A DNA stretch of 11,971 bases from NCBI GenBank assembly GCA_910587495.1, contig CAJUMT010000101.1:1-11971 (forward strand), written 5' to 3'. The notes under the pieces are model-generated. The model was not told where the DNA came from. It saw only the letters and a program-made list of their open reading frames with translations, and made no database searches. Position numbers and translations under genes: made by a program. This DNA is from an uncultured Lachnospiraceae bacterium. Its GTDB lineage: Bacteria > Bacillota_A > Clostridia > Lachnospirales > Lachnospiraceae. The stretch's first letter is position 1; each line of letters opens with the position of its first letter. Of this stretch, positions 6,912 to 11,971 are shown piece by piece.

Positions 6912-7943
6912 CTACACCCGGAACGACTTTCGCTGTAAATACTGTATAACTTTCAGAAAATACAAATAATATACCATCATAATCAGGGACACTGCACAGA
7001 CCGCTCCATAATGAACCGGTGAATTTTCCACCAGAATTTTTTCCATCCCAAGCATCCCTGCCGCGCCCCGCACCAGGATGATTCCGATGGGATGGATTAC
7101 ATAAAGAAACGCCGTCTCTTTCCGTAAAAAACGGGGCGCATTCCCTGTTCCTTCCAGCAATATCTGGTAAAGAAAATACATCACCGCCGGAAGCGCCAGA
7201 TACATGCTGCTGTGTCTTTGCAGGTTATATACATCTGTCACATAGCTTTCCAAAAGCACAAGCAGAAGGCTGAGAATCAATCCCGGATATCTGACTGCCC
7301 GGGAACACCAAAGCCTCTTTTCTCCAAACGCCGCGCCCATCAAAAGAAAAAGCGGCGCATAGAAAATACCGTTTCTTGTATAACTGCTGATCTGAAACAA
7401 TCCCTCATAAATATTTTGAAGAAAACTGCCGTCCGGTATCAGTCCATAATAGCTGTCCCCCAAAAGCCCTGCAAGGTACAGCGCGCCGGAAGCCGCCAAT
7501 GCCCCGTATAATCCAAAACCTTTGCGCAGCCCTGCCGCCGCCATACACCCAAGGAGCAACGCCGGAAAATACCACAGATGATAAAAAGTCCCGTCAAATA
7601 CCAGCATTTTCAGAAGTTCGCCCGGGCTTTCGGGTAGTTTACCCGCATACCACATAACCGGCACATACAAAAGAACGGCGCTACCATAAAAAATCATCGT
7701 CTTTTTAAGAAAACGCACATATCTTCTGTCTCTCCATCCGCTTTTTACACAAGGAGCCAGCACGAAATACCCCGTCGTCATCAAAAAGAACGGTACTGCC
7801 ACCCGGCCAAGTCCATAGGTCAATACTGCATCCAGCCTGCTGTTTTCCAGCATAGAAAAAGGTGCCGTATGGATGGCAACCACCATCAGCGCCGCCACCA
7901 GGCGAAACCAGTCCACCCGTCCGTATTGCGTTTTACTACCCAT
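6912..7943 (-). CDS. vanTm: VanTm: membrane half of VanT-type serine racemase (acyltransferase-3 fold)
   Basis: The protein of 343 residues is almost entirely hydrophobic, with roughly ten membrane helices. It opens with VDWFRLVAALMVVAIHTAPF (10-29), the acyltransferase-3 start that is also the N-terminus of VanT. ARVAVPFF-like sequence (GRVAVPFFLMTTGYF) follows as in VanT. In fused VanT this part is thought to bring L-serine across the membrane to the racemase domain; it is not known to transfer acyl groups there. The ATG at 7943 overlaps the vanXY stop by 8 bases and lies just before the conserved segment, so I chose it. An ATG at 7982 is also in frame and would add 13 residues with a 47-base overlap; neither start has a strong ribosome binding site. 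The TAG stop is followed by 36 bases and then vanTr in the same frame. Confidence 0.85.
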   Translation of the reverse strand: MGSKTQYGRVDWFRLVAALMVVAIHTAPFSMLENSRLDAVLTYGLGRVAVPFFLMTTGYFVLAPCVKSGWRDRRYVRFLKKTMIFYGSAVLLYVPVMWYAGKLPESPGELLKMLVFDGTFYHLWYFPALLLGCMAAAGLRKGFGLYGALAASGALYLAGLLGDSYYGLIPDGSFLQNIYEGLFQISSYTRNGIFYAPLFLLMGAAFGEKRLWCSRAVRYPGLILSLLLVLLESYVTDVYNLQRHSSMYLALPAVMYFLYQILLEGTGNAPRFLRKETAFLYVIHPIGIILVRGAAGMLGMEKILVENSPVHYGAVCAVSLIMMVYYLYFLKVIQYLQRKSFRV

Positions 7944-8706
7944 ATCTTTTTCTCTGCCTGCACAAAATAATCCCGCCTTCATTGCTTCCGGACCAGAAAA
8001 TGCGTTCCCCTTCCGCCTCTGTCAACAGCCATTCAGCCCTTCCACGCATGTCTATATAAAAGATCTCCGTATATGCTCTTTCATGCCAGAAGATCCGGCG
8101 GTAAGGATGATCCGGCGACGTATTTTCTTTTAAAAAAGCAATATATTCTTCCAGTATCATCCCCTCCTGCTCCATAAAACGCCCGTGAGCAGAACCTACA
8201 TACCGGAAATGCCAGGGTTCCGCGCCGATACCGGTCAGCGCTTCCTTCCCTGCCGGATAGCGCTCCACAAACCCATAATCAGCCGCTTTTTTACGGAACT
8301 GTCCGCATATACCGTCCCTTGGAAAGTCCGGACGGATAAAATCAATCTTGTCCCTGTTCTTTGCCAAGTCGATGGCAAGCCCGCTCTCATGCTCGCTGTG
8401 TCCCGGCTTCGCCACATACGTCCTGGTGAACGCTTCGCCTTCTTTTTGCAGCGTATCTTCCCAGATAGAGATCTGTTCTTCGTGGCTTCGAAATCCGCTT
8501 ACAGGGACGATCTGCCCATGATTTCCCAGCTCCTTTAAAAGCTGCCCCAGTCTTTTTGCCGCATGTTCTTCCAGAAAGATCGGAAAGCCGTCCATGACAG
8601 GAACCATCCGCCCCGGCTTCCAGACGTCAGAAAGCGGATGATCCGGCGTTACCAGGATTAAAGGCCCTTTTTGCGTATCTTCCCATGTAAGCCTGATCTT
8701 TCTCAC
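7936..8706 (-). CDS. vanXY: VanXY: D,D-dipeptidase/D,D-carboxypeptidase
   Basis: The 256-residue zinc peptidase of the M15B family hydrolyses D-Ala-D-Ala and the terminal D-Ala of pentapeptide precursors, so that only D-Ser-ending precursors remain. SEHESGLAID (104-113) gives zinc ligands H106 and D113. EPWHFRYVG (163-171) gives the catalytic base E163 and the third ligand H166. SGFRS (70-74) holds the conserved substrate-binding Arg R73. The first 200 residues follow VanXY of the G type closely (for example FIRPDFPRDGICGQFRK). The C-terminal tail of about 60 residues is also seen in VanXY. No signal peptide or membrane segment is visible, in line with a cytoplasmic enzyme. The start codon is GTG and overlaps the vanG stop (GTGA), which points to coupled translation. 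Confidence 0.93.
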   Translation of the reverse strand: MRKIRLTWEDTQKGPLILVTPDHPLSDVWKPGRMVPVMDGFPIFLEEHAAKRLGQLLKELGNHGQIVPVSGFRSHEEQISIWEDTLQKEGEAFTRTYVAKPGHSEHESGLAIDLAKNRDKIDFIRPDFPRDGICGQFRKKAADYGFVERYPAGKEALTGIGAEPWHFRYVGSAHGRFMEQEGMILEEYIAFLKENTSPDHPYRRIFWHERAYTEIFYIDMRGRAEWLLTEAEGERIFWSGSNEGGIILCRQRKRYG

Positions 8707-9749
8707 AGGTTTTCCTCCAGTATTTTTTCCACAATATCCTCAAAAGAATAGCCTGCCGCTTTCAGCATATTGGGGAATCTGCTGTGAGCCGTAAAACCGG
8801 GGATCGTATTCACTTCATTAAAATAGATCTTCTCATCCTTTGTTAAAAACATGTCCACTCTGGCAAAACCGCTGCATCCTAACGCACGGTAGATCTGCTT
8901 CGCAGTCCTTTTGATCTGACAGGCAGTCTTCTGGAACACCCTGGCAGGCACATGAATTTTCGACGTTTTCAGTGTATATTTCTCCGTATAGTCAAAAAAT
9001 CCTTCTGACAACTCGATCTCGTCCGCTTCACCGACCGTCAGTTCCGATACGCCGATAATTGCGCATCCAACCTCTCTTCCTTCGATCCTCTCTTCCATGA
9101 CGACAGTTGTATCATGCGCAAACGCTTCTTCTATCGCCGGGATCAAGTCTTCTTCTTTCTGTACCATAGTGATCCCAAAAGACGAACCGGAACGGACTGG
9201 TTTGACAAATACGGGATATTTAAGCTCCTGTGCTTCTTTCCACACTTGAAGCGCTTCATAAGGTTTATTTATGGCATATGACTTCGGAACCAGGATGCCC
9301 TGTTCGGCTGCCACCCGGTGCGCCATCTCTTTGTCCATACAAAGAGCGGAACTTAAAATACCGCAGCCTGCCGTCGGTATACCTGCCAGGGAAAGAACTC
9401 CCTGGACGGTTCCGTCCTCCCCGTTCTTTCCATGCAGCACAGGAAGTGCCAGATCCACATACAGCGTATGCAGGCTGCCGATTTCCTCATAGTGAAATCC
9501 ATGCACTTTCCGGTCTGTAGGCACATAGACCGGCACGCACAAACTTTCATGATACCAGGTATCCTGTGCAATCCTGTCCGGATTTCCCTGATACCAGAAC
9601 CACTGTCCGGATGCCGGATGAAGGCCGATCATGACGACTTCATATTTTTCTTTATTTACATGCGTAATCACTCCATAAGCCGACTGTAAAGATACCTTGT
9701 ATTCTGTTGAACATCCGCCAAATAATATGGCAACTTTCTTTTTATACAT
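8703..9749 (-). CDS. vanG: VanG-type D-alanine--D-serine ligase
   Basis: This 348-residue ATP-grasp ligase is predicted to make D-Ala-D-Ser for peptidoglycan precursors with low vancomycin affinity. Motifs: ILFGGCSTEYKVSLQSA (8-24), LHGKNGEDG (105-113), MDKEMAH (138-144), KPVRSGSSFGI (183-193), the ATP-grasp metal site RVDMF (297-301) and NEVNTIPGFT (311-320). GFFDYTEKYTLKTSKI (250-265) matches VanG-type D-Ala-D-Ser ligases from memory. Housekeeping Ddl and the D-Ala-D-Lac ligases VanA/VanB differ in this loop. Similarity to VanG runs through the whole length, including CSGFARVDMF and the C-terminal HSRFPNM. The gene is first in the inducible part of the operon, behind a promoter gap, with AGGAGG ten bases before the ATG. 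I infer D-Ser specificity from the signature and the racemase neighbours; an assay is needed to exclude D-Ala-D-Ala activity. Confidence 0.93.
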   Translation of the reverse strand: MYKKKVAILFGGCSTEYKVSLQSAYGVITHVNKEKYEVVMIGLHPASGQWFWYQGNPDRIAQDTWYHESLCVPVYVPTDRKVHGFHYEEIGSLHTLYVDLALPVLHGKNGEDGTVQGVLSLAGIPTAGCGILSSALCMDKEMAHRVAAEQGILVPKSYAINKPYEALQVWKEAQELKYPVFVKPVRSGSSFGITMVQKEEDLIPAIEEAFAHDTTVVMEERIEGREVGCAIIGVSELTVGEADEIELSEGFFDYTEKYTLKTSKIHVPARVFQKTACQIKRTAKQIYRALGCSGFARVDMFLTKDEKIYFNEVNTIPGFTAHSRFPNMLKAAGYSFEDIVEKILEENL

Positions 9750-9759
9750 AAAAATAAAA

Positions 9760-9765
9760 CCTCCT
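9760..9765 (-). promoter_or_regulatory. Ribosome binding site of vanG
   Basis: Perfect AGGAGG on the minus strand, ten bases before the ATG at 9749, with an A/T-rich spacer. Confidence 0.65.
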
Positions 9766-9776
9766 GTTATGGTCTT

Positions 9777-9806
9777 ATTATACCAAACAGAAGATTTTTA
9801 TGTCTT
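9777..9806 (-). promoter_or_regulatory. Candidate promoter of vanG-vanXY-vanTm-vanTr
   Basis: On the minus strand a perfect TATAAT (9777-9782) follows an AAGACA (9801-9806) with an 18-base spacer. The -35 matches TTGACA at only four of six bases, as expected for a promoter that needs an activator. It lies about 30 bases before the vanG start, in the only gap of more than 100 bases in the window, just past the end of the vanS gene. Confidence 0.5.
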
Positions 9807-9841
9807 AACGCGTCCTTATAAAGTTCCTAAGAAAAGCTTAA
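9798..9841 (-). promoter_or_regulatory. Candidate VanR operator: four direct repeats at 11-base spacing
   Basis: Reading the minus strand, TTAAG (9841), TTAGG (9830), ATAAG (9819) and TTAAG (9808) begin exactly 11 bases apart. That is the PhoB-box style of OmpR/PhoB-family sites (short repeat plus spacer, same face of the helix). The last repeat overlaps the weak -35 box of the vanG promoter, the usual position for an activator of this family. VanR belongs to this family. The repeats are short and A/T-rich, so chance is possible. Confidence 0.4.
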
Positions 9842-9870
9842 GAGATTCTGCATATTTTCTGTATCCGCAT

Positions 9871-10995
9871 TTACTTGGGCAGTTCCACGGTAAATACTGT
9901 TCTCCCTTCTTCACTTTCCGCAAATATATCTCCGCCGTGGAGCCGTACGATTTCTTTTGCTATGGCAAGCCCCAGCCCCGCGCCTCCTTTGCTGGTAGAA
10001 CGGGCGTCGTCCAGGCGATAGAATTTTTCGAAGACAAAAGCCAGTTTATGGGGCGGAATGGTCTTTCCCATATTTTCAAAAGAAATGCGGACTACGTCCT
10101 CTCTTTCTTCTGCCCGAACTGTCACAACCGTGCCGGATGTACTGTAGGCGGCGGCATTTTTCAATATATTCTGGAATACCCGGGCAAGCTTATCCGGGTC
10201 GCCGCTTACATGGATATCTTCATCCATTACAAGTTCCACTGTATTCTGGTGATCGGATAACATGGGGTAAAATTCATCCGCCATCTGCACCAGCATATAA
10301 TATAGATCAATTGTCTCCTTTTCCAGCGATGCCTGCTGGAAATTATAACGCGTAATCTCAAAAAACTCGTTGACCAGCGTCTCCAGGCGGCAGGCTTTTT
10401 CCAGCGTAATGTGTACATACTTGCTTTTTTGCTCCACAGGCATATCCGGCGCTTCTTCTAAAAGACTGAGATATCCGATCACCGAAGTCAGCGGCGTACG
10501 GATATCGTGGGCCAAATACATAACCAAATCATTTTTCCTCTGTTCCGCAAGTTTAGCTTCCAGTTCCCGTTTTTCCAGCGTATGGCGCACCAGGTTCATC
10601 TTTTTTTCCAGCACTTCTATCTCCGGCGACAAAATGATCTCCTGCTCCTGACCGTTTAAAAGCGCATTAAGTCCTCTGTCAATCTGCCGGAAATATTTGA
10701 CAAACCAGTTGAGTGAAAAATAAAAGAACAATAGAAAAGCCAATGCCATAAAGACCAGAATAAAAAATTCCATATTGTTGCGGATATAATACCAGTAGAT
10801 ATTAAGAGCTTCCTGATAATCCACAAAAAGAATCTTCTGTAAAAGCCGGACGATTAAGTCCGCCATTCTGCCGTGCCAAAGGTTCAGATAGACTACCCAA
10901 AACAGGATAAAAGACGCCAGAATCATCAATACCAGCTGGATAAATATTTTCCATTTCAGCCTTCCGTAGCCAGACTTGAATAACTTAATTTTCAA
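9871..10995 (-). CDS. vanS: VanS: membrane sensor histidine kinase
   Basis: The 374-residue protein has two membrane helices (about 18-38 and 76-98) with a short outer loop of about 37 residues, as in VanS of the C and G types. There is no large sensor domain. A linker leads to the dimerisation helix with H163 in YLAHDIRTPLTSVIGYL, the phosphorylated His. The ATPase domain shows the N box (NILKNAAAYS), EKFYRLDDAR and the G box GGAGLGLAIAKEIV. It should sense glycopeptide or its effect on the wall and phosphorylate VanR. The start codon is TTG, inside the end of vanR (11-base overlap), with a GAGTGGGG ribosome binding site (11003-11010) seven bases before it. No Met codon occurs before the first membrane helix, so TTG is the only sensible start. 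Which antibiotic is sensed cannot be read from the sequence. Confidence 0.9.
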   Translation of the reverse strand: MKIKLFKSGYGRLKWKIFIQLVLMILASFILFWVVYLNLWHGRMADLIVRLLQKILFVDYQEALNIYWYYIRNNMEFFILVFMALAFLLFFYFSLNWFVKYFRQIDRGLNALLNGQEQEIILSPEIEVLEKKMNLVRHTLEKRELEAKLAEQRKNDLVMYLAHDIRTPLTSVIGYLSLLEEAPDMPVEQKSKYVHITLEKACRLETLVNEFFEITRYNFQQASLEKETIDLYYMLVQMADEFYPMLSDHQNTVELVMDEDIHVSGDPDKLARVFQNILKNAAAYSTSGTVVTVRAEEREDVVRISFENMGKTIPPHKLAFVFEKFYRLDDARSTSKGGAGLGLAIAKEIVRLHGGDIFAESEEGRTVFTVELPK

Positions 10996-11683
10996 TTTTG
11001 TACCCCACTCCCCACACAGTATGGATATATTTGGGATGCTCCGCCGTATCTCCTAATTTTTCCCGCAGATGCCGGATATGGACGGTGATGGTATTGTTGG
11101 ATTTCTGGTAATACTCGTCTTTCCATATCTCATGAAAAAGTTCTTCCGAACTGACCACTTTACCCTTTCGCTGACATAAAATCTTCAGTATCTCAAATTC
11201 TGTGGGCGTCAAATCCAGCTTTTTCTCATTGAGCATACACTCGTGCGTCTCCACATTCATCATAAGCCCGGAATGAAAAAGAACTGTCTCTTCTTCCTTT
11301 CCGGATGCAGGATTGTACTTTTTGTATCTGCGAAGCTGTGCCTTTACCCTGGCTACCAGCTCCAGAGGCCGGAAAGGTTTGGTAATATAGTCATCCGCCC
11401 CCAGTGTCAATCCGTTGATTTTATCGATCTCTTCATCCTTTGCCGTCAGCATAATAACCGGATAGGTGTATTTTTCCCTGATTTTCTGACAGATGGAAAA
11501 CCCGTCCGTTCCCGGCAGCATCACGTCCAGAACCGCCAGATCCAGTTCTTTCTTTTCAATGCAGTTCAAAGCATCCTTCGCCGTATAATATTTATATACT
11601 GTATACTCCTCATTTTCCAGATAGACCGCCACCAAATCAGCAATCTCACGCTCGTCATCCACTACCAGTATCTTTTCTCTCAT
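10985..11683 (-). CDS. vanR: VanR: OmpR/PhoB-family response regulator
   Basis: The 232-residue regulator has a receiver domain (1 to about 115) with acidic D9 and D10, phospho-acceptor D53 in AVLDVMLPG, T80 and K102 in TKPF. A winged-helix DNA-binding domain follows (LTPTEFEIL, then TITVHIRHLREKLG and the VWGVGYK wing). It should activate the vanG promoter when phosphorylated by VanS. The N-terminus (ILVVDDEREIADLVAVYL) matches VanR of the VanC/VanG types. An AGAGGG lies before the ATG. The start overlaps the stop of the upstream gene (ATGA), so no separate promoter gap exists. A TTGGCG-18 bases-TATTTT (11743-11772), inside the upstream gene, could be a weak promoter for vanRS. Confidence 0.92.
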   Translation of the reverse strand: MREKILVVDDEREIADLVAVYLENEEYTVYKYYTAKDALNCIEKKELDLAVLDVMLPGTDGFSICQKIREKYTYPVIMLTAKDEEIDKINGLTLGADDYITKPFRPLELVARVKAQLRRYKKYNPASGKEEETVLFHSGLMMNVETHECMLNEKKLDLTPTEFEILKILCQRKGKVVSSEELFHEIWKDEYYQKSNNTITVHIRHLREKLGDTAEHPKYIHTVWGVGYKIEN

Positions 11684-11971
11684 CGAACAGCACCCTCTGT
11701 CTTATCTTCTCTTAGCGTTTTCAGAAATTCGTCATGATCTCCAAAATATGAAATCTCTTTTGTCTCCGCCAAATGCTCCAACTGTTTTACCAATCCGCCT
11801 CCGGTAAAATCATTGCTAAGGGCATTCTTATGAAAACAAATTTTCCCCGGCACTTTTTCCAGTCCATACAGGTTTTTAAGATTGTCCTCCCCAAAAGGCA
11901 CATCGGCCACCAGAATAACGTCCGCGTCCTCCATAAGCTTTAAATTCTCCCTCTGTTTTTCCTCCGTTACC
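11680..11971 (-). CDS. C-terminal part of an unassigned protein, possibly an ABC-transporter ATP-binding subunit, partial
   Basis: This frame runs open from the right window edge and stops with TGA overlapping the vanR start (ATGA); 96 codons are visible and the start is outside. It contains MEDADVILVADVPFGEDNLKNL followed by a charged C-terminus (EISYFGDHDEFLKTL). The ADV-ILVADVPFG segment resembles, from memory, the C-terminal extension of ATP-binding proteins of the iron-complex/cobalamin ABC family, but no Walker or signature motif is in view, so this is a weak call. The reading frame begins before the Met at 11934; that Met is internal. Its overlap with vanR suggests co-transcription, or that the van operon is placed directly behind an existing gene. 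Confidence 0.5.
   Translation of the reverse strand, partial: VTEEKQRENLKLMEDADVILVADVPFGEDNLKNLYGLEKVPGKICFHKNALSNDFTGGGLVKQLEHLAETKEISYFGDHDEFLKTLREDKTEGAVR

Noticed and set aside
6873..6914. Stop-codon read-through could make a fused VanTm-VanTr
   Set aside because: Three TAG codons would have to be suppressed, other genes here (MoeA-PBP, vanXY, vanTm) end in TAG as normal stops, and vanTr has its own ribosome binding site.
7944..7982. Longer start for vanTm at 7982
   Set aside because: It overlaps vanXY by 47 bases and adds 13 residues before the conserved segment; kept only as an alternative.
9697..10260. Long open frame on the plus strand opposite vanS and the promoter gap
   Set aside because: It runs antisense to a clear histidine kinase, has no ribosome binding site of note, and its protein resembles no family that I know.
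11243..11737. Long open frame on the plus strand opposite vanR
   Set aside because: Antisense shadow of a well-defined response regulator; composition and motifs are not those of a real protein.

Overview
The window looks like chromosomal DNA from a Gram-positive anaerobe of the Clostridia, most like a Lachnospiraceae-type gut organism. This rests on moderate GC, AGGAG-type ribosome binding sites, tightly packed operons with 4-13 base overlaps, and the families present. It is an inference from gene content, not a taxonomic identification.

Two operons face each other. The left one (1-5755, + strand) holds the end of a gene with a PBP-like (periplasmic-binding-protein-fold) C-terminus, then a stand-alone MoeA, a second MoeA fused to a C-terminal PBP-like domain, a GlpA-like FAD oxidoreductase with a C-terminal BFD-type [2Fe-2S] cysteine set, and a second FAD/NAD(P) oxidoreductase. 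The first three concern insertion or sensing of molybdenum (or tungsten) in molybdopterin. The last two look like one electron-transfer dehydrogenase module. The operon probably serves a molybdenum hydroxylase or a related redox pathway encoded nearby, but that enzyme is not in the window.

The right operon (5745-11683, - strand) is a complete VanG-type, D-Ala-D-Ser glycopeptide-resistance cluster. Its order of transcription is vanR, vanS, promoter gap, vanG (ligase), vanXY (dipeptidase/carboxypeptidase), vanTm (membrane half of the serine racemase) and vanTr (racemase half). VanTr would make D-serine, VanTm probably supplies L-serine, VanG joins D-Ala to D-Ser, and VanXY removes the normal D-Ala-D-Ala ends. 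VanS/VanR would switch this on. The gap between vanS and vanG (9750-9870) has a perfect TATAAT -10 box and four TTAAG-like repeats spaced exactly 11 bases apart, a good candidate VanR operator.

Upstream of vanR, and overlapping its start by 4 bases, is the 3' end of another gene, possibly the ATP-binding protein of an iron-complex-type ABC transporter. The two operons meet tail to tail with an 11-base overlap of coding sequence.

The most notable points are: VanT split into two genes in the same reading frame, separated by three TAG codons; the combination of VanG-like gene order with a VanL-like split racemase; the phased repeats at the vanG promoter; and the GlpA/GlpB-like pair lacking its usual third partner inside a molybdenum-cofactor operon. 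I see no tRNA, rRNA, CRISPR array, insertion sequence or integrase.
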